DNA of 32,574 nt from CTSoil-075 sp964292325. Lineage in GTDB: Bacteria > Bacillota > Negativicutes > DSM-13327. Of this stretch, positions 16,775 to 25,398 are shown in pieces. The position numbers and the translations under genes were made by a program. How positions within the stretch are numbered: position 1 is the first letter of the stretch; each line of letters starts with the position of its first letter. Under the pieces are notes generated by a model. That model was not told the origin of the DNA, did not search any database, and worked only from the letters and a program-made list of their open reading frames with translations. The stretch is taken from NCBI GenBank assembly GCA_964292325.1, contig CAXYVG010000038.1, positions 1 to 32,574 of the forward strand, given 5' to 3'.

Positions 16775-18133
16775 TTATAAAAACATCGTTATTATTTTTT
16801 CCATTTTCATACCTCGTGACCCTTTAATTAAAATGCTATCACCAGGCTTAAGGATTTGTTTTAACGTTTCTTGTGCTTCCTCATGACTATTGCAAGCTAC
16901 CGCCGTTTTGACTCCCTTTTCCCTAGCAGCCTTTGCAATATGACTTGCTAACGTTCCTACCGTTAACACAATATCAACCTGACCCTCTGCTAATTTTTCT
17001 CCAATCTGGCGATGAGCCTCTACCGCAATATGTCCAAGTTCTAGCATATCCCCAAGTACAGCTACCGTTCTACCTTTTGCCACTTCGAGCAGTGTATCAA
17101 TCGCAGCTGCCATTGACATAGGGCTAGCATTATATGCATCATTGACAATCAGGTAACCAGACATTTCTTGCACATGAAGTCTCATCGGACTAGCATTATA
17201 ATTACGCAGTCCTAAACGAATTTCATCCGCAGTTAATCTGAGCTCCAACGCAATTGCAACCGCAGATAACGCATTATATACATTATGTTTCCCAATGGTT
17301 GGTATAAAAACAGGAAACTCCTCTTTAGTGCAGTGACATATAAAATTCATCCCTTGCTCATCCGTGTGAATTTCTTCTCCCCTTACATCTCCTTGTTCCA
17401 AACCAAAGAAAGTCACACGGCTTCTTGCCTCACTCTCCATAGAACGAACATATGGATTATCTGCGTTTAAAATAGTTAAACCATTTTCAGGAATACTTTC
17501 TAATAATTCCGCTTTTGCAATCGCAATATCCTCGATCGAGCCTAAGAGTTCCATATGCGTTTCACCGACATTCGTAATGACAGCGATGGTTGGTAATGCA
17601 ATATTGGCTAACTGACGAATTTGCCCCTTGCCGCGCATGCCCATTTCTACCACTGCCACTTCATGATGGTCATGTAACTGGAGTAGAGTTAACGGTAGCC
17701 CAATTTCATTATTAAAATTCGCCTCGGTCTTTAACACTTCAAATCGACTAGCAAGTACGGCTGCTGTCATATCTTTCGTTGTCGTCTTACCATTAGAACC
17801 CGTAATGGCTATAATCGGTATGCTAAAGCGCTTCCGGTGAAAACAGGCTAACCCTTGTAGTGCAAGTAATGTATCCGCAACTAAGATCATCGTCACAGAC
17901 TGATCCGTTACCAGATCCAAGCGACTCGTGAGAACACCTGCAGCCCCACCAGCAATCGCCTTATGAATAAAATTGTGTCCATCAAAATTCTCACCAATTA
18001 ACGGAATAAATAAATCACCGGGCTTTACTGCGCGAGTATCAGTACAAACTCCCGTAAATCGATCACCATATAGGGAACCAATCCTCTTGCCATGAGTTGC
18101 TAAACAAACTTCATCAACGGTAAACTCTGCCAT
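16775..18133 (-). CDS. murF: UDP-MurNAc-tripeptide--D-Ala-D-Ala ligase MurF
   Basis: Final cytoplasmic ligase, adding D-Ala-D-Ala to give the pentapeptide precursor. Domain 1 has CTDTRAVKPGDLFIPLIGENFDGHNF. The central P-loop is AITGSNGKTTTKD (Lys116). NFNNEIGLPLTLL is diagnostic for MurF. The C-terminal domain has NDAYNASPMSM and VLGDMLELG. 452 aa is normal. The stop of murE and the ATG of murF overlap as TAATG, so the two are translationally coupled. Confidence 0.97.
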   Translation of the reverse strand: MAEFTVDEVCLATHGKRIGSLYGDRFTGVCTDTRAVKPGDLFIPLIGENFDGHNFIHKAIAGGAAGVLTSRLDLVTDQSVTMILVADTLLALQGLACFHRKRFSIPIIAITGSNGKTTTKDMTAAVLASRFEVLKTEANFNNEIGLPLTLLQLHDHHEVAVVEMGMRGKGQIRQLANIALPTIAVITNVGETHMELLGSIEDIAIAKAELLESIPENGLTILNADNPYVRSMESEARSRVTFFGLEQGDVRGEEIHTDEQGMNFICHCTKEEFPVFIPTIGKHNVYNALSAVAIALELRLTADEIRLGLRNYNASPMRLHVQEMSGYLIVNDAYNASPMSMAAAIDTLLEVAKGRTVAVLGDMLELGHIAVEAHRQIGEKLAEGQVDIVLTVGTLASHIAKAAREKGVKTAVACNSHEEAQETLKQILKPGDSILIKGSRGMKMEKIITMFL

Positions 18134-19626
18134 TACTTCGTCTCCCTAATCATTTCCTTGACTACTTCTTTGTCATCAAATGAAATTGTTTTATCTTTCA
18201 GTATTTGATAATTTTCATGACCTTTGCCCGCAATGATTACGATATCATCATGTTGCGCTATATGTAATGCATGGGCGATTGCTTGGCGTCTATCAATAAT
18301 CTTATTATAAATTTTTCCGTCCGTAAGGCCGTCTTTGATTCCAACTTCTATTTCATCTAGAATCAGTTCCGGCTCCTCACTTCGTGGATTATCCGATGTA
18401 GCAATCACGACATGACCATACTGAGCAGCAATTTTCCCCATAATCGGTCTTTTCGTTCGATCACGATCGCCACCACAACCAAAGACAACAATAATACGCT
18501 GTTTTGCAATCTGCTGGGCCGTCTTTAAAATATTTTCTAATCCATCCGGCGTATGGGCATAATCGACAATCACGCTAAACGGCTGACCGGCATCAACAAG
18601 CTCAAATCGACCAGGTACACTCTGAAATTTTTCAAGAGCAGTTTTGATGATCCGGCTATCGATCCCTTCTGCTAAGGCAGCGCCAACAGCAGATAATACA
18701 TTATATACATTAAATAATCCCGTGATTTTCAGTTGTAAACTGAATAGACCAAATTCCCCAACAATATCAAACTGGCTTCCATTGGCCTGTATATCCGTAT
18801 TCTGTGCTTTTAACTGAGCATTAGTAGTAATACCATAGGTAATCTTTTTACATGCCGTATAGCTTAAAATAAAGTCAGATGCTTTATCATCTGTATTCAC
18901 AATTGCCGTTTTTCCAGATTTCACATTACTTGCTGCACTTAGCATTTCAAACAGTTTCGTTTTCGCAGCCAAATAATTTTCAAAATTGATATGAAAATCC
19001 AGATGATCTTGCGTCATATTGGTGAAAATAGCTGCATCAAATTCACAACCAATTACCCGGTCTTGCGCTAAGGCATGAGAGGATACTTCCATCACGACAT
19101 AATCCATACGACTCGCAACCATCTCAGCCAAAAGACTCTGTAAATCAATTACATCTGGTGTAGTATTTTTGGTAGGGATAATCCGTTCCCCAATACTATT
19201 TTGAATCGTACCAATAATGCCAACTTTAAATCCTGCTTCTTGCAAAATACTTCGCAGCAAATAGGTTGTCGTCGTTTTACCATTGGTTCCTGTAACCCCA
19301 ATCATCCGTAATTTACGGCTAGGATAATCAAAAAAATAAGGAGTAATATCCCGTATCGCCTGACGAGTATCTGCTACCGTGATCACCGTCAAACCATCAG
19401 GGATATTGTCAACGGCCTTTTCTACAAGTACCGCTACTGCTCCTTGGGCCAAAGCCTGAGCAATATAATTGTGACCATCACTCTTAAAACCCGATAAACA
19501 TACAAACAAAGTCCCCGGCACAACCTGACGGGAATCATGAACTAATGCTTTGATCGAAAAATCCACTTTTCCTTGCACCTTAGCATCTGTTAATAATGTA
19601 ATTAATTCTTGCAATTGTTTCGCCAT
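18133..19626 (-). CDS. murE: UDP-MurNAc-dipeptide--meso-DAP ligase MurE
   Basis: Adds the third residue to the stem peptide. Domain 1 carries ALVHDSRQVVPGTLFVCLSGFKSDGHNY. The P-loop is GVTGTNGKTTTTYLL (Lys117). TPDVIDLQSLLAEM and MTQDHLDFH follow. The C-terminal DNPRSEEP motif is the known determinant for meso-diaminopimelate rather than lysine, so the wall is predicted to be mDAP type. The frame is open to 19743, but the ATG at 19626 is preferred: GGAGGG lies 7 bases upstream and the resulting 497 aa matches the family. It lies 70 bp below the truncated PBP. Confidence 0.96.
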   Translation of the reverse strand: MAKQLQELITLLTDAKVQGKVDFSIKALVHDSRQVVPGTLFVCLSGFKSDGHNYIAQALAQGAVAVLVEKAVDNIPDGLTVITVADTRQAIRDITPYFFDYPSRKLRMIGVTGTNGKTTTTYLLRSILQEAGFKVGIIGTIQNSIGERIIPTKNTTPDVIDLQSLLAEMVASRMDYVVMEVSSHALAQDRVIGCEFDAAIFTNMTQDHLDFHINFENYLAAKTKLFEMLSAASNVKSGKTAIVNTDDKASDFILSYTACKKITYGITTNAQLKAQNTDIQANGSQFDIVGEFGLFSLQLKITGLFNVYNVLSAVGAALAEGIDSRIIKTALEKFQSVPGRFELVDAGQPFSVIVDYAHTPDGLENILKTAQQIAKQRIIVVFGCGGDRDRTKRPIMGKIAAQYGHVVIATSDNPRSEEPELILDEIEVGIKDGLTDGKIYNKIIDRRQAIAHALHIAQHDDIVIIAGKGHENYQILKDKTISFDDKEVVKEMIRETK

Positions 19627-19696
19627 GTCAAATCCCTCCGATATCTCAACTATTATTACCATTATTAGCAATTTTATCATAAGAAAGAATGGATTA

Positions 19697-21532
19697 CTAT
19701 TCAAAAAATATCGTGATATCCGTTCCTGGTAAAACCTTAGCACCTGGCAACGGCTGTTGTTTCAGGCTCTTTACTCCTACCCCTACCGGTTTAATACTAA
19801 GACCGATCTCAGCTAATAGATCTGCTACCTCACGTAGTGACCTTCCACTACAATCTGGCACTGTAATGTCACCTGAGGCATATCTAGGCGTCATGGTATA
19901 CAATAACACGCTAGAATCCTTTGGTATGCGACTGCCTGGTTTTGGAATTTGATCAACTATACGTTCACCAGTTTCTTCGATTCTAGCCTGTAAATTAGCC
20001 TTGCGCAGTTCTTGAGTAGCCTCAGAAACGACTAAATTGATAACACTTGGCACCACGACATGTGTTTCTTGTTTTTCATTACTACTACTATTTATTGCAT
20101 GCGGCGCGATTTTAAGGTATTGTAAAATATCTTTCATGATCGCAGCAAAAGCTGGGGCAGCAATTTGCCCACCATAATATAAACCAACAGGTTCATCAAT
20201 GACGACTAGCATCACAATCTGAGGATCATTAGCAGGTGTAAATCCAGCAAACGATGCCACATATTTACCAGCCATATAGCCGCCATCCCCTACCTTTTGC
20301 GCAGTACCAGTCTTACCAGCAATACGAAATCCCTCTAGATAGGCACTCTTACCTGTGCCGTTTTCTACAACGCTTTCTAATACTTTTTTAACCTCTTGTG
20401 CAGTATCTTTATCCACAACCTGGCTGATAATATCAGGTTGAAATCCTCGAATCAGTTCACCCTGTTGATCTTTCACTTCCCTGACAATCTGCGGCCTAAG
20501 CCTCTGCCCATCATTAGCAACTGCCGCCACCGCTGTAGCCAGCTGAATTGGCGTAACAGCAATACTCTGCCCCATCGACATGGTTGCAATATCAAGAGGT
20601 TGAACCTTTGCCTTCTTAATAATAATCCCTTTCGCTTCGCCTGCCAAGTCTATATTCGTCAATTGTCCCATACCAAAACGATCTAAGTATTTATAAAAAG
20701 CATCACTTCCGAGTCTAAGACCAGCATTAACAAACCCGACATTACACGAATTTTCTACTACTTCTTGAAAGGTTTGGCTACCATGACCACCCGCTTTCCA
20801 GCAGTGAATCTGGCGCCCCTGCACTTCTACTGCTCCCGGATCAAAAAAGCGATCACTAAGTGTAACTACTTTTTCCCCGAGCACAGCTGTCGTTGTAATA
20901 ATTTTAAACGTAGATCCTGGTTCATAAGCATTTGATACTGCGATATTACGCCATAATTTAGGAGAATATTCACCAAAGCGATTTGGATTATAATCCGGTC
21001 GATTAGCTAACGCTAATATTTCACCCGTATGTGGCGCAATCGCTATAACTGTAGTTGCCTTAGCCCCAGTTTCTTTCATAACCCGATCTAGTTCACGTTC
21101 AATGATTTGTTGAATCACAATATCAATGGTTAAATAAATACTATTGCCATCAATTGGTTTGATAAAGCGGTGAGATGCATACGGTATTTCTCGTCCCCTG
21201 GCATCATACTCTACTACAATACTGCCACTACGACCTTTTAAATAATGGTCAAACGTTAATTCAACACCATCTAGTCCCTGACTATCAATACCCGTAAATC
21301 CCAAAATATGAGCTGCTACATTTTCATGAGGATAATAACGACGACTTTCGCCAGTCAACCCAATACCTGGTAAGTTTAGATTTTTTACAGCCTTAGCCAC
21401 ATCATCATCGACTTTACGTTTTACCCACGTAAAGGCTTGTCGTTTTTTTAATTTTACCGACAATTTTTCTTGATCTAACGCCAAAATAGCAGTTGATAGA
21501 GCAAAATGACCAGTAATAGCAAGGAATTTCAT
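19697..21532 (-). CDS. spoVD: Class B penicillin-binding protein (SpoVD/FtsI), 5'-truncated
   Basis: Transpeptidase that cross-links septal or cortex peptidoglycan with its SEDS partner. What remains (611 aa) starts inside the pedestal domain and keeps RYYPHENVAAHILGF. The catalytic SxxK is EPGSTFK (Ser207 here, near 294 in B. subtilis SpoVD), then SCN and GKTGTAQKVG, and two C-terminal PASTA repeats. Missing are the cytoplasmic tail, the membrane anchor and the RGxIxDRNG motif that all family members carry, about 80-100 residues. Upstream in frame there is a stop 12 bases before the ATG and no homologous sequence. The ATG has only a weak AAGGTAGG. The excisionase gene ends 32 bp upstream. 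Without an anchor this form should stay in the cytoplasm and be inactive, unless the 5' part is restored by recombination. Two PASTA repeats make FtsI versus SpoVD uncertain. Confidence 0.9.
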   Translation of the reverse strand: MKFLAITGHFALSTAILALDQEKLSVKLKKRQAFTWVKRKVDDDVAKAVKNLNLPGIGLTGESRRYYPHENVAAHILGFTGIDSQGLDGVELTFDHYLKGRSGSIVVEYDARGREIPYASHRFIKPIDGNSIYLTIDIVIQQIIERELDRVMKETGAKATTVIAIAPHTGEILALANRPDYNPNRFGEYSPKLWRNIAVSNAYEPGSTFKIITTTAVLGEKVVTLSDRFFDPGAVEVQGRQIHCWKAGGHGSQTFQEVVENSCNVGFVNAGLRLGSDAFYKYLDRFGMGQLTNIDLAGEAKGIIIKKAKVQPLDIATMSMGQSIAVTPIQLATAVAAVANDGQRLRPQIVREVKDQQGELIRGFQPDIISQVVDKDTAQEVKKVLESVVENGTGKSAYLEGFRIAGKTGTAQKVGDGGYMAGKYVASFAGFTPANDPQIVMLVVIDEPVGLYYGGQIAAPAFAAIMKDILQYLKIAPHAINSSSNEKQETHVVVPSVINLVVSEATQELRKANLQARIEETGERIVDQIPKPGSRIPKDSSVLLYTMTPRYASGDITVPDCSGRSLREVADLLAEIGLSIKPVGVGVKSLKQQPLPGAKVLPGTDITIFFE

Positions 21533-21548
21533 CCTACCTTTTTCTTAA

Positions 21549-21567
21549 AAGTGCTTATAAGTGCTTA
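21549..21567. repeat. Tandem 9-bp direct repeats at the PBP/xis junction
   Basis: AAGTGCTTA occurs at 21549-21557 and again at 21559-21567, one helical turn apart, in the 32-bp gap between xis and the truncated PBP. Spaced direct repeats of this kind are plausible integrase or excisionase binding sites near an att site. That role is inferred. Confidence 0.4.
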
Positions 21568-21765
21568 CCACTTTAAAATATTCTCAGGTTTATTATTATA
21601 CCGCTTTAGCAACCATTCGTCTAATTCATGTTTTAATATTCTCCATTGTCTTCCTATTTTTATAGCAGGGAAATCTTTGGAACGTACCAGCACATAAATG
21701 GTCCCTTTCGTTTCCTTCAAATATTCAGCGGCCTCTTTTACAGTGAATACAGGACTATCCATCAT
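21565..21765 (-). CDS. xis: Excisionase-type helix-turn-helix protein (Xis)
   Basis: A 66-residue DNA-binding protein of the excisionase / MerR-like winged-helix family. FTVKEAAEYLKETKGTIYVLVRS is the helix-turn-helix, and FPAIKIGRQWRILKHELDEWL is the wing plus the closing helix. Such proteins bend DNA at att sites and bias tyrosine integrases toward excision; some act as regulators. The ATG at 21765 has GAGGTG 5 bases before it (the second Met would have 8). It lies divergent from the integrase and on the same strand as the PBP/dcw genes. Any transcript from its promoter would enter the truncated PBP and murE. Confidence 0.85.
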   Translation of the reverse strand: MMDSPVFTVKEAAEYLKETKGTIYVLVRSKDFPAIKIGRQWRILKHELDEWLLKRYNNKPENILKW

Positions 21766-21778
21766 TTGATCACCTCAC

Positions 21779-21861
21779 TAGTAAATATATTTTACTAATG
21801 CGATGTTAGAACATTCAGGTGTCAACTTGATAATAAGTTTAACTTATAGTGTTATAACTTA
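21779..21861. promoter_or_regulatory. Divergent xis/int control region with inverted repeats
   Basis: Back-to-back -35 hexamers face away from each other: TTGACA on the minus strand (rc 21820-21825) toward xis and TTGATA on the plus strand (21827-21832) toward int. Their -10 boxes are weak. Two perfect 7-bp inverted repeats flank them: TAGTAAA/TTTACTA (near 21780-21798) and ATAAGTT-T-AACTTAT (21833-21847). TAACTTA recurs at 21855-21861. These look like operators for coordinated control. Confidence 0.5.
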
Positions 21862-21972
21862 AATAATCTTCGCATAAGAAATATAAGCTCCTTTATCATA
21901 AGACACATACACTATACCCATTGCACATTCTACTCCACATAAGGTGCTATTTTTCGGGGAGCGTGATACATT

Positions 21973-23145
21973 ATGACAAACGAAATAGACACCAATAAAG
22001 ACAAAAAAAGATCCCCAGCTAAAAAGCGCAGACCTAAAGGTGATGGTTCCATACAACAATTAGCTAAGGATAAATATAAAATTCAAATTACTATAGGTTA
22101 CGATCAAAATGGTCATCAGATCCGTAAATCCTTCACAGGTAAGACGCAACGTGAAGCCATTGCTATGCTCAATCAGTTTAAATCTGAAAAGCGCATCGGT
22201 ACCCTTGTAGCCCCCACTACCATGGCGATGCGCGACTATATTGCAAGATGGTTAGCCTCTAAGAAAATCAATGTCAAAGCAAAATCCTATTCTACTTATC
22301 AGTTCGCCTGCGAGAAACATATAATCCCAGCCCTTGGTAACCTTAAAGTACAAAAAGTAACCACATCTATCCTCAATGACTACTTTGTCACCAAGGCTAC
22401 TGCAGGGTTAGCATTAGCATCCTTAGCGCAACACCGAGCCATTTTAAGCAACATTATGACACTTGCATTATCTGAAGGTGTCATAGGAACGAATCCTGTT
22501 ACTCTCGTAAGTTCCATACCTAAAACAAGGTCAAGTCAAATTGTATTATCAGATGAACAAATAAAGAAACTATTAGAGGCAGCAAGAACTTACCAAAGTG
22601 TTCGAAGCGGCACGGGACTTCACTGCATCTATCATATCATCTTATTAGCACTCGCTACCGGCATGAGACGAGGCGAATTACTTGCTTTACAATGGAGGGA
22701 TATCGACCTGGATCATAACAAAGTATCCATTGTTGATAATTTAGTAGAAATAGAAGGTAAACAAGTACTAGACACTCCTAAATCTGACAATGGAATACGC
22801 AGCTTTAGTATCGACCCCAAAGTATTACAAGTACTTAAGACTGAGCTATGGACTAAAGAAGAAGGTTTGGTTTTCCAGAAGGATGAAGGCAAGTATATAC
22901 CATTCACGAATTTGACATCCGCATATAAAAAATGTTTAGTCCTTGCCGGAATACCACGAGAAGTGCGCTTACACGATTTAAGACATACCCATGTTACCCA
23001 CTTACTCTCAAACCATTATGACATTAAACTGGTGTCACAACGTATTGGAGATGATCCCAAAACAGTTATGAATACCTATGCCCATGTGATGCCTCACAAG
23101 GATAAAGAAGCCAGTGAATTTATAGGTTCCAAGCTATTTGACTAA
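21973..23145 (+). CDS. int: Tyrosine site-specific recombinase (integrase)
   Basis: Phage/ICE-type integrase of 390 aa. The very basic N-terminus (KDKKRSPAKKRRPKGDGS) leads into an AP2-like arm-binding domain (~20-70, KYKIQITIGYDQNGHQIRKSFTGKTQREA). A SAM-like core-binding domain lies at ~85-185. The catalytic domain has Arg232 in ATGMRRGEL, a Lys in LDTPKSDNGIRSF, His334-x-x-Arg337 in LHDLRHTHVTHLL, and nucleophile Tyr369 in MNTYAHVMP. All catalytic residues are present, so it should be active. GGGGAG precedes the ATG by about 11 bases. The orientation is divergent from xis and convergent with thiH. It resembles Tn916/phage-type integrases of Firmicutes. Confidence 0.95.
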   Translation: MTNEIDTNKDKKRSPAKKRRPKGDGSIQQLAKDKYKIQITIGYDQNGHQIRKSFTGKTQREAIAMLNQFKSEKRIGTLVAPTTMAMRDYIARWLASKKINVKAKSYSTYQFACEKHIIPALGNLKVQKVTTSILNDYFVTKATAGLALASLAQHRAILSNIMTLALSEGVIGTNPVTLVSSIPKTRSSQIVLSDEQIKKLLEAARTYQSVRSGTGLHCIYHIILLALATGMRRGELLALQWRDIDLDHNKVSIVDNLVEIEGKQVLDTPKSDNGIRSFSIDPKVLQVLKTELWTKEEGLVFQKDEGKYIPFTNLTSAYKKCLVLAGIPREVRLHDLRHTHVTHLLSNHYDIKLVSQRIGDDPKTVMNTYAHVMPHKDKEASEFIGSKLFD

Positions 23146-23221
23146 GTTTTCATCAAAGCTTAGCACCTATATGTAACATAAGCCAGTCATTTAGACCTCT
23201 TTGCTCTTACATCATTCATTC

Positions 23222-24454
23222 TCATAGATAGATATAGTCACTCATAACTGGTTGAAGATTACGGCGCAATAACTCGTCATAAATTTCTTTGACCGAGCGA
23301 GAATCAGATATCTCAAACTGCTCATCCCCTTTACTCTCACCCTCATCACTATGTCCTCCAATCGCTACCGAAACACCAGCAGAAATCTTAGTGGCTCCCA
23401 ACGTGACTAAATTATCCCGCACACGAGCACATTCTCTGGTCGAAGTCGTAATATTGGAATAGGGTAAAAATAGACGATAGGCAATCACAACTTGCAAAAG
23501 TTGCGCTTCATGAACATCCATGGGATTAATCTTTTCATTATTGATAATTGGACGCAACCGCGGACAAGATAAGGCAATTTCAGCTTGCGGATATTTTCTC
23601 TGCAATAAATAAGCATGATACCCTGTAGCAAAAGCATCCTTATGAAAATCATCAAGCCCCAAGAGAGCAGCAAAACCAACGCCCCTCATCCCCCCCATCA
23701 GTGCCCGTTCCTGCGCATGAAAGCGATATGGAAAAACTCGTTTGTGCCCACCCAAATGAAGTGTTTCGTACCGATCGGAATTGTATGTTTCCTGAAAAAC
23801 CGTAACATAATCGGCTCCACACTCATGAAGATAGGCATAGTCAGCGCTATCCATCGGATAAACCTCAAGACCGATTACATTAAAATATTTACGTCCAATT
23901 TTACAGGCTTCGCCAATATATTTTACATCGGACATCCTAGAGCTTTCACCCGTTAACAGTAATATTTCCTCTAAACCCGTTTTGGCAATCGCCTTCATTT
24001 CTTTTTCGATTTCTTCAATATTTAACTTGGAACGCTTTATTTTATTGTGGCAATTAAAACCGCAATAAATGCAGTAATTATCACAGTAATTAGAAATATA
24101 TAATGGTGTAAACATATAGATCGAATTACCATAATGCTCGTTGGTTCTCACCTTTGCTACTTGAGCCATTTCTTCTAATAAAGGCAAAGCAGCCGGTGAT
24201 AACAGTGCTTTAAAATCATCAGGGCTGAGACGTTCCTTCCGCAGAGCTCGGCGAACATCTTCTGCACTATAAGCTTCATAATCATAAGCCTCTCTTGCCG
24301 CAATAACTTGATCTAGTACGTCCGATTCGACGATTTCCATCTCAGGCAAATATTTCATATGATCAATCCGTTTCTTCGGCAAACTTTCTAGTATCTCTTT
24401 GCTAAAAATTCCCGTTTCTAAACGTTCTTCCTGTTTTGTTGTTCCCATTATCAT
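23222..24454 (-). CDS. thiH: 2-iminoacetate synthase ThiH (radical SAM)
   Basis: Radical SAM tyrosine lyase that makes dehydroglycine for the thiazole ring of thiamine (anaerobic branch). The cluster motif is CDNYCIYC (Cys124, Cys128, Cys131) followed by GFNCHNK. GESSR, EVYPM and the C-terminal LQPVMSDYIYL fit ThiH. Length of about 408-410 is slightly long. HydG is excluded because its C-terminal cysteine-rich extension is missing. Two ATGs (24454 and 24448) compete: AAGGGG is 3 bases from the first and 9 from the second, so 24448 may be the real start. It lies 9 bp below thiG, its partner. The 3' end converges on int with no clear terminator in 76 bp. Confidence 0.93.
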   Translation of the reverse strand: MIMGTTKQEERLETGIFSKEILESLPKKRIDHMKYLPEMEIVESDVLDQVIAAREAYDYEAYSAEDVRRALRKERLSPDDFKALLSPAALPLLEEMAQVAKVRTNEHYGNSIYMFTPLYISNYCDNYCIYCGFNCHNKIKRSKLNIEEIEKEMKAIAKTGLEEILLLTGESSRMSDVKYIGEACKIGRKYFNVIGLEVYPMDSADYAYLHECGADYVTVFQETYNSDRYETLHLGGHKRVFPYRFHAQERALMGGMRGVGFAALLGLDDFHKDAFATGYHAYLLQRKYPQAEIALSCPRLRPIINNEKINPMDVHEAQLLQVVIAYRLFLPYSNITTSTRECARVRDNLVTLGATKISAGVSVAIGGHSDEGESKGDEQFEISDSRSVKEIYDELLRRNLQPVMSDYIYL

Positions 24455-24463
24455 TCACCCCTT

Positions 24464-25249
24464 CTAATCCTGTAAAAATCCTGTTAATGGTGAAGAAGCT
24501 GCCGCTCCTTTATCTAGCACCCGCCCTAGTCCAGAAAGATATGCCTGGCGACCAGCATGTATGGCGTTTTTAAAAGCTCCAGCCATAGCAATGACATCAC
24601 CAGCTGTGGCAATAGCCGTATTAACCATGACAGCAGCAGCTCCCATTTCCATGACCTCGCAGGCCTGAGAAGGGCGACCGATACCAGCATCAACAATAAT
24701 AGGTAAATCTATTTCATCGATTAAAATCTGAATAAATTCTTTCGTGCAAAGTCCTTTATTTGAACCAATGGGCGCCCCTAATGGCATAATGGTAGCCGCC
24801 CCAGCATTTTGTAAATCCCGAGCTACATTTAAATCCGGATACATGTAAGGCATGACGATAAAGCCTTCCTTTGCCAATATCTCTGTCGCTTTAATGGTTT
24901 CCTGATTATCAGGTAGCAGAAATTTTGAATCGCGGATTACTTCGATTTTCACAAAATCTCCACATCCCCCTGCGCGTGCCAAGCGAGCAATTCTTACCGC
25001 TTCTTCCGCATTTCTGGCACCTGATGTATTAGGTAATAGCGTAATTCCTTCCGGAATATAATCTAAAATATTAGTCACGCCACCTTTACTCACCCGCCTG
25101 AGTGCCAACGTAATCATTTGCGCTCCCCCATAGCGAATAGCCGATTCGATTAAATCGAGCGAATATTTACCCGAACCCAAAATAAAACGCGAGTCGAATA
25201 CATGACCACCAATCACCAATTGATCTTTTTCGATGTGTTTTGTTTCCAT
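24464..25249 (-). CDS. thiG: Thiazole synthase ThiG
   Basis: Cytoplasmic TIM-barrel enzyme that condenses 1-deoxy-xylulose-5-phosphate, dehydroglycine and ThiS-thiocarboxylate into thiazole phosphate. FILGSGKYSLDLIESAI is the N-terminal signature. DFVKIEVI carries the Schiff-base lysine. GCAAVMPLGAPIGS-like AATIMPLGAPIGSNKGL and IIVDAGIGRPSQACEVMEMGAAAVMVNTAIA complete the barrel. 261 aa is normal. AGGAGG lies 8 bases before the ATG. It forms an operon with thiH. The sulfur-carrier gene thiS and thiF are absent from the window. The operon is preceded by a promoter and a leader containing an intrinsic terminator. Confidence 0.96.
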   Translation of the reverse strand: METKHIEKDQLVIGGHVFDSRFILGSGKYSLDLIESAIRYGGAQMITLALRRVSKGGVTNILDYIPEGITLLPNTSGARNAEEAVRIARLARAGGCGDFVKIEVIRDSKFLLPDNQETIKATEILAKEGFIVMPYMYPDLNVARDLQNAGAATIMPLGAPIGSNKGLCTKEFIQILIDEIDLPIIVDAGIGRPSQACEVMEMGAAAVMVNTAIATAGDVIAMAGAFKNAIHAGRQAYLSGLGRVLDKGAAASSPLTGFLQD

Positions 25250-25398
25250 TCCTATTTCCTCCTGTCGATTGTTTATCTCTACTACATTTCATACTATATT
25301 CTTATCGTTTTGCACTCTTCTTGGGGAGTACTTTTGCTTTTTTAACAATAAAGTTAGAAATCTCACATCCTCCCTTCCTATGTAAAAACGAACAAATC

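Larger units (their letters stand above)
21533..23145. mobile_element. Excisionase/integrase module interrupting the dcw cluster head
   Basis: A divergent xis-int pair lies exactly where the 5' part of the PBP gene and ftsL/rsmH/mraZ are expected. The left boundary falls at about 21490-21570, where PBP homology ends. The right boundary is not visible: thiH follows int by 76 bp, and no repeat of the left junction was found there. The module is therefore either one end of a larger element running out of the window or a remnant left after a rearrangement. Confidence 0.6.

Noticed and set aside
18133..19743. Longer murE starting at 19743
   Set aside because: The extra 39 residues lack family similarity and a ribosome site; the ATG at 19626 has GGAGGG with ideal spacing.
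23148..23154. TTTCATC shared with 21527-21533 as an att core
   Set aside because: A 7-base match in AT-rich DNA is expected by chance, and the flanks do not agree.
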